DNA from: Cymbidium sinense | Lineage: Eukaryota > Streptophyta > Magnoliopsida > Asparagales > Orchidaceae | DNA length: 64,000 bases | Assembly: GCA_021442155.1 (NCBI GenBank) | Contig: CM038222.1 | Location: forward strand, 112,471,121 to 112,535,120 | Direction: 5' to 3' | In this document: positions 35,152 to 49,300 of the stretch, piece after piece | How positions within the stretch are numbered: the first letter of the stretch is position 1 | Layout: each line of letters opens with the position of its first letter | Notes under the pieces: generated by a model | Told to the model about the DNA's origin: nothing | The model's database searches: none | What the model saw: only the letters and a program-made list of their open reading frames with translations | Made by a program: the position numbers and the translations under genes

Positions 35152-38100
35152 AAGATGGGGGGCAAGGATGTACTTATTGAGGTGATCAGGTATGATATTG
35201 AGGAATAGTGCACTATCTCAAAAGATAGAAATCACTACCATACGATGGACCTAATCACCTAATAAGGACTTCTAAGTCATGATGGGTCTTCAAATGTACC
35301 ATAGATTTTCCCCCTTCTTTACATGGATGAATAAAGTAGGGTTTATTTAAATCGGGTTCTAAAGTTCTTTATGGGGGGAAAGCCCCCATAGTTAATTACA
35401 TCCTAAGGAAAGTAAATTTCTTATGAATACTCTCGATTAAAGTAGATAATTGTTGTCTCAAAAGAATTCAAAGATAGGACTATCAATAAATTGGCTATGT
35501 TTGGAAGATCAAATGGGATAGATCAAAAAGAAAGACTTATTATTGAAGCCAAAAGGATATGAGTATGGGATGCTCATGATACTAGAAAGCCTAGTGAGCG
35601 TCCCAAACTATCCTACGATTGGGCTTTATATATTTGAAATTGAGGAGAATTATATATTTGAGTTGAAATTTTATTAGAAATTTAGGACTTATAATTTCAC
35701 AATATAAGATTGTGGAAATGCCTAAGAGATGAGAATTTATACTTGTAGCCCCAAAGGGAAACATCAACCTTAGATCCTAAATCTAGGGGGCTTTAGCGAG
35801 GGCCAAAGCACGGCCTATACTAAAGGCAAAAGTGAGTATATTGTTTACCTCCATAAGAGAGGGTAAACGACCCAACTGCTGGACTTATAACCACCTAGAG
35901 TGGCAGTCAGCTAACTCCTCCTATGTTTTAAAACCATGTAGGCAAGTCTTATGATTTTGTAAGATGGTTAGGATATTATTGCTTAGGAAAGAAACTAAAA
36001 TCCTTAAACCCACTCCCTAAGAGACTAGAGCATGAGTGGTATGAATAATGACTTAGTCTAATACAAAATTTATCAAATTTTATTTAATTTTGAACTCTTT
36101 ATTTTGACACAGGCTATAGAATTTTATAAGCCTAAATGTATGATGAAGTTGGTTATGGGCTAAATCAAAAGAGAAAAAGGTGTTTTCCAACATAGGCTCT
36201 CAAAGGTCAAGCCTTTTTCTATCTAGAAAAGATGGAAACCCTCTCTTAGCAAGAGTGAAATAAAATGATATGCATGATATTAAGCATACAACATCCACTT
36301 AAGTGGTCATGAGTTATTTTAGAAAATTTAATCATAAGTTGTAGTTGGGTAGAAAATTTAGTTTTCCCTAAGAGCCTAAATGGATCTAGGCCACACATTA
36401 AATCATCATATATGAAAAAACTAGAAAAATACATGTCATTTCTATTGCACAATGCAAACAAATCATCAAACAATTTATAAACTCAACGTCAAAGAATAAC
36501 AGGCCGGTGCAGTCGGGTACCGCCGTACAACTCAAAAAATAAATGGGTAGTCGAGCTCTACCCTTAAACAAATAATTATATGAAAGAATAATTACAAATT
36601 ACAAAATGATAAGTGTTATGGGGGATCTTCAAGTCTTCATGCTCCTTCCATTTTTTTCATTTGATTTGCTCCATTTGATTTGGTAGGTTTCCAAGCATCA
36701 CATGGCACCCTAGGGTCAAGCCTTCTCACCAATGTTCATCCTTAATCCCCATAACACCTAACCAAATTCCTAATGCATAATTATGTTAAAAGAATGAAAA
36801 AGTAAATCTAACTACACCTGCAAGATAAGTGTTAGTTAAACACACCATACAACCCAAGCAGGTATATGGATAATTTGGACTTAGCACCCTGCACATGGAT
36901 AACCAAGTCCACCTATCCTAATGTAGGATATGCTTAGGGGTTAAACAACCTATAAAAGAGAGCATTTATATTTATTTTAAGCATCCCTTAAGCATAACCT
37001 CCTGTAGAAAATATGATTATGCTAATCACGGCCTAACATCCAGTCTACAAAACATATACCCTAACAACTAGTCTACAACATTACATCACAAAATAAAACA
37101 TACATCAAATCATGCACCACCCTAACACAAAGCTAGACATGGTGACTTAATCTAATGTGTGTGTTAAGGCTTGTGTGGTATGTCTTAGCTGGGCTTTAGA
37201 GTTACCATTCTCTAAGTATGAAGGATGTTTAATTATAAAGGGTGGTTTCATTTTAAATGGTTTAATTAATTTGTAAATTTTACTAACTATTTTCTTTTAT
37301 TTCATTTGAACTACACTCAACAACTAAATATTATGAAGAGAAATAAAGAGAGGATCACTCTCCTTTATCCCTACCTTAAGTCACATCTAAAGCAAGTTAA
37401 TTAATCAATTCCCTTTACTAAATGACTTATTACATGTTTTAATTAGTCCTAAGTTTAGGTTCACTTTAAATAAACTCATTCAATAAGAAAGACATCTTAA
37501 GATTAGTTGGAATGAATTACTATCACATAACACATGTTTGTTCATTTATTTCTTTCATGTATATCATACATATGATTAAATCTTAAGCATACCTACACAT
37601 ACAATATGTATTAGCACACTTATATAATGAATGTGAGTAAATGTATTTAGAATTAATATTTCATTTGATTAAACAATTTTGCCATATTAATTTAAAGCTC
37701 TATCTAAATTCTTATGCAAAAGCATAAGGAAAGAACCTTAAGTCACATACTCAGCCAATTAAACAAGGTATGAATGCATGTCTTTTTAATAGAAAAAAGG
37801 GGGTTTTCTTTCATTAGCTAAGTACACATTCACATGTATAAAAGTCTTAAGCAAGTACCTCACCATTATTCTACACTAATGGAATGAGGTAAGAACCTCC
37901 TTGGGACTACTTAAAGCCATGCATCCCTGGAATGTCCAGACTAACATACTCGCTATCCTTAGATACATATGGATGTATAGACAACTACAAGAATAGAAAG
38001 CCATGAAAAAATTGTATTTTGATTTGATTGATTCATTTTGTGTAAATGAATTCAAGCTCTATCTAAATTCTAATGTCCAAATATATAAGAATGAAATCAA

Positions 38101-38278
38101 GATGTACGTCGCCATTATTTTGCACCAAGGGAATGAGGTAGGAACCTCCTTAGGGCTACTTAAAGCCATGCACAGATGTCATAATAACATTCTTGCTTAT
38201 ATAAATCAATACATGAATATAAAGAAGAGACTTTATTTCATACACTAAATTTATATTCACTTGCATTTACTAGGTATA

Positions 38279-38282
<4 letters not shown>

Positions 38283-38334
<52 letters not shown>
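38283..38334. repeat. (AT)26 microsatellite inside LTR copy 1
   Basis: Fifty-two bases of alternating AT, absent at the equivalent points of the other LTR copies, so it arose after this copy inserted. Confidence 0.95.
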
Positions 38335-38337
<3 letters not shown>

Positions 38338-39859
38338 TTTATTAATAAACTTTTGAAAATATGTTTGAGATTTAATAGTGATACTTGCCACACCTATCTT
38401 TAATTTAAATCAACACATATAATTTGACATAAAAGAAATCATTTTTATTTAATTAATTTTAAAATAGATGGATGCATGAATCATATGACATACAACATTT
38501 AGTATGATTAGAAGAAAATAAAACAACACAAGTATGTGATTTCATTCAATCCAACGAAGCCCTAAGGACAATCAAATTAAATAAGATTATTTAAAACAAA
38601 CCAAAGTTCTTAAGTGTCATTTCATTTTCATGTTTGATTTGATTTAAGAAAATGTGAGAAAGGTTTGCTAATCCTAATCTCATCCCCCATGTGTGAGTTA
38701 ATTTGGTTTTATGAAGAATATTTAGGTTGATTTTATGTTTTAATTAAGCTAGGGCATGAATTAAGTTAATTAATTAACCCTTACCTATGTCACCTTAAGT
38801 TAATTAACTAATTAATAATGAGGCAATATGATATGCAACCACATGAAAACTAAATTAGCAATGCTCCTAAGAAATGAAAGGGGACAAATGCAATTGGCTC
38901 ATGATTAATAGTTAATTAGGCTTAAGGGATTTAATTAATAACTTTTATGATTTTCTTACACATGTAAGCTAACCATAATTTCATTAAATTCTTTTAGACT
39001 ATTAAACATATAAAGGGCTACCCAAAATTGATTAAAGGTAATTAGATGTGAATTAGATTTTAGATTGAATTAATTAAGCTCATTAATCCATTTAGTTAAG
39101 CATTAAGCATGTTCAATTAATGAAATGAAATTAACTTAAGGAAAAAGAGGAAGAAAGAGGCCTTAATCTCAATCCATAAGTCCTATGTTTGATCATTTAA
39201 GCTTTGATTTTATCTTAAAGATTAATTAATTAATTAATTAAGAAATTAATTATTTCATTAATCATCAAATAATTTGATTCCAAAAAGTAAAGAAAACTTA
39301 GAAAATGAATTCGAAAAAATATCCCAATCACATTCCTTAAGCTCTCTTATTGTTCAATAGAAGTAATTAGGCTTACATAATTAGTTAAGTCACAGTTCAT
39401 TCACTAATCATCGCTAATTAAACTAAAAGAGTGATTAAGACTTAATCAATCAATTTTCCTAATTAAGCAACCAATAAAATCCCAGAAAATTAGGGGAGGC
39501 ATAAGTCATCCCCCTAAACATCCACAAAATATTTGAGATTAATTGATGATTAATTAAAGAGTAATTAAGCTAATTAAAGTTTTAATTAAACTTTAATTAA
39601 GCCAAATCACTATTCAAAATTAATTAATAATAATTTTCCTAGATTCTATTATAAAATACCTTCAAAATGAGCCCTAGTTTATATTTTTGGAATTCTCTAG
39701 GATTAGTTATAATTTTTAAAAGTTTCAGCCTTAAAAACATATTATTTATGCCTAATTAAAGCCTTAATCCCATCGAGCCACATAAGCAGGCTGCGCGTGG
39801 CATGGGATTATTTTGTCCCATCGCTGATTACGGATGTATGGATGTGTTAACTCCATGGA

Positions 39860-39882
39860 CCGTCTGATTTAAGATCAGATGG
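39860..39882. promoter_or_regulatory. Conserved LTR palindrome 1 (copy 1)
   Basis: CCGTCTGATTTAAGATCAGATGG is an imperfect inverted repeat. Equivalents lie at 48547-48569, 54261-54282 and 16446-16467. Function unknown; it could be a hairpin in the leader RNA or a dyad protein site. Confidence 0.55.
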
Positions 39883-40034
39883 CCATGATTTGATTCGCAA
39901 TTTAGAGGAGAAATCAGAGGATCTAACACACGTTAGATCATGACCATCCATTCTGATCATTCAAAATAGATAGTCCGTGATCCATTGTATTCACGAGCAA
40001 TGAAAGACAAATTCCATCCATATTTCCCGATTCG

Positions 40035-40058
40035 ATCCGAGCTCACCTGAGCTCGGAT
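40035..40058. promoter_or_regulatory. Conserved LTR palindrome 2 (copy 1)
   Basis: ATCCGAGCTC and GAGCTCGGAT form a perfect 10-bp stem around ACCT. The same stem with a different loop (GATT) is at 54435-54458. Confidence 0.6.
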
Positions 40059-41638
40059 TGTCTCCAAATTCATCTCACACCGTTGGGGAGGGGAGACGCA
40101 CACATCCAACGACTAAGATCTAATGATATTCAAATTTGCTTTACAAAAGACCAACTTATTTTTTCTAGGGAGCTCAATTTTGCAAAATTACCTCAGCAGA
40201 GCTAATGTACAGCGATGGGATCGATGGAGGTAGCTTCATTTAGTAGAGACAAAGCCCTATTGAGAAGATTCGGGCTTAATTTGAAGTAGATTGCTCAGTC
40301 AACCAAACTCTTCCTATTTGGTGATCAATCTTGGTCGAACTCCAATCTCTGATTGTCGAGAAGGCTCAGGGATGACTCAGTTGGCTTCGATGACACACGA
40401 GGATGGTGTGTGCAAGAAGAATTTGGATTTGGTTGAGTGGAGAAATAATTGGAATCGGGATTGAGGTGCCCTATTTTGACATTTCACAGGAAGGAGAAAT
40501 GCCGATCGAGGGAGCTCAGGGAGGCTTTGGGCAAGCTCTCTAGGATTTCGAAAACTCCTTTGAGACTCACACGAAGCGAATGGTGAAGAATTCCACTCAA
40601 ATTGTGGGGGTATTCCCCTCAATCGGGCTTGATGGACGGATGAGATCCATTCCTTAATTTCAGCCGGTTCACCGCCATCGGCCTACTGGAGCTATCTCCC
40701 TCAACTCCACTTAGCACATCCTAGTTAGAGGAAGCTATGTCAGGAGTCTCAAGGCCTGATTTTGTGAGATTGAGTTTCCTTTTTTCTCCCTTGCACCCAT
40801 GGGGTTTGACCATGGAGGTGCTTCTTAGGAAGTTTATCTTGGTCCATGGCAAGTGCTAGGGTGGCCTAGGTTGGGCTAAGAAGGCTAGGAATGCCTCATT
40901 TGGCAAGTGGAGGGCTGCCATGGGAAAGGCAAAGCAGACTTTACCACTTATGGAAAGAAGCTTTGCACATTGGTCAATTCTCTTGGATTTTGTCCCATTT
41001 GGATTTGGGCAGGCTTGGGGCTGACTTAGGGTCAGGTTGGGTTGGGTTAGGTTAGCCACCAAGGTTCCATAAGGTGGCTTTGGGTGATTTGGCTTCATAT
41101 GGTCAAAATGAGTTCATTTGGGTTCAGTTGGGTTGGGTTGACCAATTGGTCAAATTGGGTCAAACCAAGACTTGGGTTAGATTCATATGATGATTTACGA
41201 TGTTTTGGTTCAATTGGTTTTGATTAATTTGACTTAGGTTTGAATTTGACTCATTTGGATTCAAAAGCATCAAATGGGTCAAGTTGATCAATTTGACCAA
41301 TTTGATCAAATTAGGTTGGGTTAGGTGTTGAGTCAAGTTCAATTGGTTGATTGAAAGTAATTATGGGCTTTGGATTAGTTAGATTTGGGGTTAATTTGAA
41401 TTTTGGCCAATTTGACCTTTTAGGCCAATTTTGGCTAGGTTGGGTCAAGCTGACCAATTGGTCAGATTAGGCTCAATCATAGCTTTAGTCAAGTTCAATA
41501 AGTGATTTGGAATGAACTTGAGCCATTGGTTGCAATCAATTTGGATCGAATCATGATTTGACCAATTTAGTTTTTAGGCTAATTTGGGTCAACTTAGGTC
41601 AAATGGCCAATTGAGCTTGGTTTTGCTCAATTCATGAT

Positions 41639-43970
41639 TGTGGTGAAATTTTTATATTTCTAAAGAATAACACATAACTTCCATCTTCACTTTGTGTGGG
41701 ATAAAATGAAGATAGAAATATACATCTCTTCTTTATGCAATTTTGACACCACGTAGATCCGCAGATATTCTTATTGAGGGTGATCGGGTACGACATTAAG
41801 GAGAGATGTACTATCTCGAAAGATAGAAGTCACCACCTTATAATGGAGCTAATCACCTCAATAAGGACTCCTAAGAACAATGGGTTTGCATGTGTACCAA
41901 ATATTCTTCCCCTACTTTATATAAAAAAGTAAAGTATGGTTTATTTTAAATAGGGTTCATTAAGTTCCCTACATGGGCAAACCCCCATAGTTAATTACAT
42001 CTTAAGGAATGAGATTCCTTAAGAATACTCTTAATTAAAGTAAATGATAATTATCTCTAAAGATTTTAATAGGTAGGACTATCAATCGATTAGCTTATTT
42101 TGGAAGATCAAATGAGATTGATCAAAGAGAAAGAGTTATTATCAAAGCCAAAGGAAGGTAAGTAGGAGATGCCCACGATGCTAGGAAACCTAGCGAGCAT
42201 CTCAAACTACCCTATGGTTGGGCTTTACATTATTTAAATTAAATTATTCATTTGAGTTAACTTTTTGTTAGAAATTTAGGACTTATGATTCCATAACACA
42301 AGATTAAGGAAATGCCTAAGAGGTGAGGATTTATGCTTATGGCCCACAAAGGGGAGAAGTAACCTCAAAACCTAAATCTAGGGAACTTTGGTGAGGTCCA
42401 AAATTACAACCTAAATCTATGGCAAAAATGGGTATTTGGTTTGCCTCCACAAGAGAGGACAAACCACCCGACTGCTTGGACTTATAGCTTCTGGGCTAAC
42501 TCCTCCCTACGATTTTAAATTCATGTGGCAAGTCATATGCTTTTTATGCAAGATAGCTAGGCTATTATTTATTTAGAAAGAGACTAAGTTCTTAAACTCA
42601 CTCCCTAAAGAGACTAGATCATGTAAGGGTATGCTTCAAATGACCTAAATCTAATGCTAATCATATTACATTTTATTTTTATTTTTAGACAATCATTTTG
42701 ACTCAGGCTTATAGGATTCATATGCTTAATGCATGCGAAGTAAGATTATTGGCCACAATCAGTGAGAAGGGAGAAGGTGTATTTCTACCATGGCTCTCAA
42801 ATGTCAAGCCAAGTTTCTCTCGCAAAGGTGAAAGCCCTACAATGAAGAGTGAAAATAATATGTATTTGTGTATGATGTTATAAAAGAAGTACTCATCCGG
42901 CTAAGGGGTTGCTAATTCTTTATCTTGATTTTAGCCTAAGTTTTAAGTGAGGTTATGAGTTCTTTATTTTTAATTTTGAGTTGTTAAATTTGGTAGAAGA
43001 TTTATTTTTTCCCTAAGAGCCTAATCCACATCTAGGCCATACAACAAGCAAGGAAGAAACTAGGAAAAAGATGTCATCTTAATGCACAAGCTAAATAAAT
43101 CATCAATCAATTTTTAAAGCTAACGTAATAGAATAAGAGGTCATTTGTGGTCGGGCACCACCTCACAAACCTGAAAACAAATTGGGTAGCCAAGCTCTAC
43201 CCTTATACAACCTGGATTACAAATGAATTAAGTACAATTAAGAAAGGAATTCATTGTTATGAGGGTCTTCAAGCTTCATTTCTTCATTCTTCCTTTCTTC
43301 TCTCTTCTTCTTTTCCTCTTTCTTCTTTAGTTCCTTCTTTTGGATGGTTGGAAAGTAGATGCTCCAAAGGCTTCACATGGTACATAAGGCATGTCCTTAT
43401 AATCAATGCTCATCCTAATCCACATAATAATCATTCCAAAATCCTAATTGCAAAAATTACATGAAAAGAAAAAGTAAATCTAGCTAACACGTGCAAAATA
43501 AAGATTAGCTAAATAAACCACATAAATCTCAAGCATGTATATTGGACTTATCACCCCAAACATTGGTGACTAAGCCACCTGGCCTATTGGATTAGACTTA
43601 AGGGTATAAGCACCTGCATTGCAAAAGCATTTATATTTTTATCTATTACAGTGCCCCTTAAGCATAATCCCGTATAAAAAATAATGATTAAACTAAATCG
43701 TCCTATCATTCATTCTACACACATTCACCCTAACATCCAGACTAAAATAAACATCACAAAACAAAAGTAAGCATCAAATCATGCACCACTCTAACCTAAA
43801 TCTAGAAATGATGACTTAGCTTAATGTGTGTACTTTAGAGGTTTGTGTGATATGCTTATCTATGGCCTTAAGTTAGAATTTTTTTAAGTGTGAAGAATGA
43901 CCAACTTAGAGGAGGGTTTCATTTAAGTGGTTTAGTTATTTTGGGTTAATTTTTATTTTATGTTTTGATT
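41639..43970 (-). mobile_element. Outer Tat element, 3' LTR, terminal segment
   Basis: The terminus TGTGGTGAAATT at 41639 (minus-strand end AATTTCACCACA) begins the LTR of the minus-strand Tat element. The segment ends at the A/B junction where the complete inner LTR inserted. The sequence resumes at 51990, and joining the halves gives an uninterrupted alignment with the inner copy. Frames such as 42698-42883 and 43147-43464 are not conserved between copies. Confidence 0.83.
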
Positions 43971-43975
43971 AGGTT
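43971..43975. repeat. 5-bp target duplication, left (AGGTT)
   Basis: AGGTT precedes the inner LTR; CGGTT (51985-51989) follows it. Four of five bases agree. Five base pairs is the usual size for gypsy integrases. Confidence 0.7.
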
Positions 43976-46900
43976 TGTCGTGAAAAATTTCTATAAGGGT
44001 GTCACTTTTCAAATCTGTGGGGAGAAAAGAAAGAGGAACCCTTACAAAAATTCATCTTAGTAAGACGCCATGTAGATCCATAGATGTACTTATTCAAGTG
44101 ATCGGATACGTCATCAAGGTATAGTGTATTATCTCGAAAGATAGAAGTCACTACCCTTTGATGGAACTAATTAACTTAGTAAGGACTCCTAAGGACGATC
44201 GATCTACATATGTACTAGAGATTCTTCCCCTACTTTACATGGAAAAGTAAAATAGGGTTTATTTTAAATTAAGTTCGTTAAGTTTCCTACAGGGGCAAGC
44301 CCCTATAGTTAATTACATCCTAAGGGACGGGATCCCTCAGGAAAACTCTCAATTAAGGTAAATGATCATTTTCTCTGAAGATTTCAATAGGGAAGGACTA
44401 TCAATCAATTGGTTTGTATTTGAAGATCAAATGAGATTGATCAAAAGAGGGAGTTATTATCAAAGCCAAAATGGGAAATAAGTAGGTGATGCCCGTGATG
44501 CTAAGAAACCTAGCAAGCATCTCAAACTATTCTATAGTTGGGCTTTACATTTTATAAATTGATTTAGTTTGTTTGAGTTACATTTTTCATTAGAATTTTA
44601 GGACTTAAGAATCCTTAACACAAGATTAAGGAAATACCAAAGAGGTGAGGAATTACACTTATGGCCCACAGAGGGGAAAAGCAACCTCATAACCTAAATC
44701 TAGGGAGCTTTGGTGAGGGTCGAAAGCACAACATAATTCTAAGGTAAAATGGGTAATTGGTTTACCTCCACAAGAGACAACAAATCACCTAATAGCTTGG
44801 ACTTACAACCACCTGGGGTGGCTGCCAACTATCTCCTCCTATGATTTTTAAATACATGTAAGCAAGTCTTTATGCTTATGCAAGATAGCTAGGTTATTTT
44901 TATTTAGAAAGAGACTAAGTCCTTAAACTCACTCCCTAAAGAGACTAGATCATGTAAAGGGTATGCTTCAAATGACCTAAATCTAATGTAATTCAAATTT
45001 CATTTTTTTTTGGACAATCATTTTAACTCATGCTAATAGAATTTTTATGACTAATGCATGAAAAATCATATTATTGGCCAAAATCATCGAGAAGGTAGGA
45101 GGTGAGTTTCCACCAAGCCCTCAAAGGTTAAGCTGGGTTCTTTGGCAAAGGTGGAAGCCCTCCAATCAATAGTAAAATAAGATGCATTTGTGCATGATAT
45201 TATAAAGAAATTCTCATCCAACTAAGGGGTTGTTGATTCTTTTATCTTGATTTTAATCCTAAGCTTTAGGTGAGGTTATGAGTTATTTAATTTTAATTTA
45301 AATTATTAAGTTGGGTAAAAGATTTATTTTTCCCTAAAGAGTCTAATCTACATCCAGGCCATACATAAAGCAAGGAAGAAATAAGGAAAAACATGTTACT
45401 TAATGCAAAAGCTAAACAAATCTTCAAACAATTTATAGAGCTAATCGCAAAAAGAATAAATGGTCATTTGTGGTCGGGCACCACCGCACAAACCCAAAAA
45501 TATTAAATATGGGTAACCAAGCTCTACCGTTATACAACCCGGATTACAAATGAATTAAATTACAATTGAAGCAAAGGAATTCATTATTATGGGGGTCTTC
45601 AAGCTTTATTCTTCTTTCTTCTTTCTTTCTTCTTCTTCTTTCTTCTTTTCTTCTTTGGTTTCTCTTTTGGATGGTTGGATGGTAAATGCTCCAAGGCTTC
45701 ACATGGTGCATAAGATAGGATCTTATGACCAATGTTCATCCTAATCCCCCATAACAAATCATTCTAAAATCTTAATTATATAAATTTTTACATGAAAAGG
45801 AAAAGAGAAATCTTGCTAACACCTGCAAAACAAAGGTTAGCTAAATCACACCACACAAATCCCAAGCATATATATTGGACTTATCACGCCACACAAGGCT
45901 AAGGATTATGCTTAGGGGTATAAGCACATGCAAGCAAATGCATTCATATTTTAATTTATGATAGCTCCCCTTAAGCACAATCCTCAGCAGAAAAGAATAG
46001 TTAGACTAAGCACGTCCTACCATTCATTCTATGAGCATACACCCTAACATCCAGTATAAAACATTCATTACAAAATAAAACATAACATCAAACCATGCAC
46101 CAACCTAAGCTAAGGCTAGAAGTGGTGACTTAGGCTAATGTGTGTGCTTTGAAGGCTTGTGTGGTATGCTTAGCTATGGCTTTATGTTTAAATTTTCTAA
46201 GTATGAAGAACATGTTCAACTTAGAGGAGAGTTTCATTTAAGTTGTTTAATTGTTTTGGGTTGATTTTATTTCATATTTTAATTTAGTTTAAGTGAAACC
46301 TACAATTAATTACTAAGTTATGAAGAGAAGGAAAGAGAAGGTAACTTCTCTTTTCTTCCCTAATCCTTAAGTAATTTCTAAGGTAAGTTCACATTTTAAT
46401 TTCATTTAGGTGAATTTTTTGATTACATCTTTTAATCAATCCTAAGTTTAGATAAACCCTAAACAAACCAATTCAAAAGAAAGTCATTTAAGATTAAATA
46501 AAATGAATCAAAATTCACATAACACACATTAATTCATTTATTTCCCAACATATATAACATGGATATGGATGGACCCTAAGCATATCTATACATGCAAATG
46601 ACAATAGTTAACACACTTTATGATACATGCTAAGTAATCCATTTAAGAAAATTTATAAGTTGAATATGCATGATTTTTCTTAAGTAGAAAAGGTTTTCCT
46701 TATCCAAAGTTTCACATACACTCATGAAAGTAAGAAATTCATAAGTGAGTACAACATCATTGTTAACCAGAGGTGTAAGGTACAAGACCTGCTTAGGGCT
46801 ACTTAAAGCCTCGCAACCTCAAGGTTGTCCAGACTAATATACCACTTTTCATAAATACAAATATGCATATAAAAGAAATGAAATGAAAAAGGAATATGCA

Positions 46901-48546
46901 AAAGTTATTTAATAGTTCCATTTTTGTTTATGCAATTTATGCAAGTATAGGCAATACTTCTTAGATGATGCCATAGGGATGAATAGGGTATAGAATTAAG
47001 TAAGTGTTGGGTTCTTTTCAAATGAACCCTACATCTTACCAACTCCTATTCAAAACTATGCTAACATAAGAAAGAAAGAAAGGCTACACTAAACATGACT
47101 TTATAATCTATCACATGCAAGCTTACAATTGAGATATGAATAGCACACTTTCAGATTTGATATTTCATTTGTAACTTTTGAAATTATTTTGGATTTAGTA
47201 GTGATAATAGCCACTCATATTTTACTTTAGCCAACACATGCACATTTGACATAAAGTAAACAATTTTATTTTTAAAATTTGAAATATGAAATTATGAATG
47301 CATGAATCACATAACTTACAACTTAACATGTTGGGAAAGATCCAAAGCAATGAAAGCATGTAAAAAAACTCACTTTACTTAAATCCTAAAGACATTCTTA
47401 AGGACTAAGAAAATTTAGAAATAAATCAAAGTGAATTTCAAAATAATTTTTGTTTAGTTTGAAGTTTGATTTAATTTTGAAAAGGTAAGATGAGTTTGTT
47501 GTTCCTAACCCATTCCCACATATGTTTTGCATTTTGTTTAATTTTAAAATAATTAGATCCATTTTTATGTATTGATTAGGTCAAGGTATGAATTAAGTGC
47601 CTTAATTAACCCTTACCTACACCACCCTAGAAAGATTAACTAAGTAATTATGAGCTAATGAGATGACATAAAACCCATAAGGAATTTAAATTTGCAATGC
47701 ACCTAATAATGAAAAGGCTTAATGCAATTTGGCTCACAATTAAAAATTAATTAAGCTAAGGGGTTTAGCTTAAGTACTTTTAAAACACCCCTTGACACTT
47801 ATGAAAGGGGTTTTAATTTCCTTAATTAATCTTAGGCTATTAAACACCTAAGCATCTACCCAAGGTAGATTAATTAAGTTTTGAAACTTTTTAGAATTTT
47901 TGAAAATTACTTAAGGGCATAATTAATTAATTAATCATTAATTAAGAGGGGATTAAGAAAAGAAAAGGGGGTTTAGGGAATAGCTAAGGGGAAATGCCCC
48001 AAAATTATTCCATAAAACCCCTACTCACTAGATTTAACCTTAATCAAACTTAATCATAGGATAAATCCACTAATCAGGCCTTAATTACCCATAATTACCT
48101 CAAAAGGGTAATTAGGGAATGAAATATCAATTTTCTCAATTGAGCCCTCAATAAATCTCAAGAAAATTAGGGGAAGTAGAGGTCATCCCCTAAAATAAAC
48201 CCTAGAAGTTTAAGATTAATTAATGAAGTAATTAAAGGATAATTAACTAATTAATATTTCAAAAGAAACCCAAATTTAGAGAAAAGGGTAATTCAAAATA
48301 CTTTGAAATTTTTTTAAAATATTCTAAATGAAATTATTTTTCCATAACATTTTTCCTTTTATTTTTTTGATTTTTCTATGAAGAGTTATGAATTTTAGAA
48401 AATCCAAGGATTAATTAGAATTAATTAAACACCCTAACTAATCCTCCTGACACGTGGCAGCGTCCTTTACAGCGTGGCACCCGAGCCACTCACTTAAGAG
48501 ACACATCAAAAAGGTGGCTGGTGGCACACGTGCTTTTGATCTCTAT

Positions 48547-48569
48547 CGTCCGATCAAAGATCAGACGGC
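48547..48569. promoter_or_regulatory. Conserved LTR palindrome 1 (inner copy)
   Basis: CGTCCGATC, AAA, GATCAGACGG: imperfect dyad at the same relative place as in the other copies, about 180 bp from the GAGCTC palindrome at 48726-48741. Confidence 0.55.
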
Positions 48570-49293
48570 CAAAGATCTCCTCGCATTTTATATAATGGAT
48601 AACGGGTATATAAACGTGGGAATAATCTTGGCTGTCCATTCAAACCGCACGGATGGACTGCCAGAGATTCATCCCTGTCAAAGCTCAAGAAGAATGAGAT
48701 TCGTCCACCTTTTATGCTTTAATATGAGCTCAATTGAGCTCGAATCAGGCTAGAATTTAGCCCACACCATCATCATGCAATTACCAATACATCAAACGAC
48801 TATGATCCTATGAAATTAAAGTTCACTTCACAAAGGACCAACACCTATGAGAATTAAGCTTTAAAAATAACTAACCTCGCCGGAGGTGATCACCGGTGCT
48901 CGATTCCCTTGGAGGAGCTTTGTTTGGTTGAGACGAAGCCTTGCTGAAGTTTTGACCACTTGAGGTTGAGTGTAGAGCTCTATGGACCAACTCCTCCTCA
49001 ATTCCTTTTCAGCTTTGATCAAGTTAGGTATCCCCTTGCCTTTAGAACTTTAGAGAGAGCTTAGACAAACTCGACTTGACCCCATGATGGAGTGTGCAAG
49101 AGCAATTGGATTAATTTGGAGTGGGGAAGAAATTGGCTCTTCAATGGACCTCCCCTATTTTCAAGTAGAGAAAATAGAGAAGATGGAAATTGAATCCCCC
49201 TCTCGGAAGCTTAGGATCACTTAAAATGGCTCCTTTGACTCCCGAGTCCTCAATCGAGTGTGAGTGAATGAAAATAGAAGTGAATTAGAGGGA

Positions 49294-49300
49294 GTATATC
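49294..49300 (-). promoter_or_regulatory. TATA-like site of the inner LTR
   Basis: GTATATC (minus GATATAC) sits in GGGAGTATATCTCC, aligned with the stronger ATATATAT at 54997-55004. It lies about 2.7 kb inside the LTR in element sense. Confidence 0.4.

Larger units (their letters stand above)
35155..41638 (-). mobile_element. Long-family LTR copy 1, truncated and interrupted
   Basis: Collinear with the 8-kb LTR at 43976-51984. The terminal third is at 35.16-37.3 kb (GCCCCCATAGTTAATTACATCC, CTCTCAAAGGTCAAGCC, GGGTAGTCGAGCTCTACCC). The AATTAATT-rich middle is at 37.3-39.7 kb. The less AT-rich leader with both conserved palindromes is at 39.78-40.1 kb, and the GGGTCAA-rich zone at 40.9-41.6 kb. 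It lacks the last bases of the plus-strand start and is cut at 41638 by the start of the next LTR. The missing 1.3-2 kb should lie beyond the right edge of the window if it was split by the Tat element. No protein-coding capacity is supported. Confidence 0.82.

Noticed and set aside
40377..41098. Pro/Asn-rich minus-strand frames near 40.4-41.1 kb
   Set aside because: They translate the GGGTCAA/TTGGGT repeats of the LTR and are disrupted in the other copies.
43147..43464. 105-codon plus-strand frame with a Ser/Phe-rich stretch
   Set aside because: It crosses a TTCTTCC microsatellite-like tract in the LTR; the equivalent region in the inner copy is open only on the other strand.
48454..48753. 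99-aa protein in the inner LTR
   Set aside because: The frame is not conserved at the equivalent sites of the other three LTR copies.
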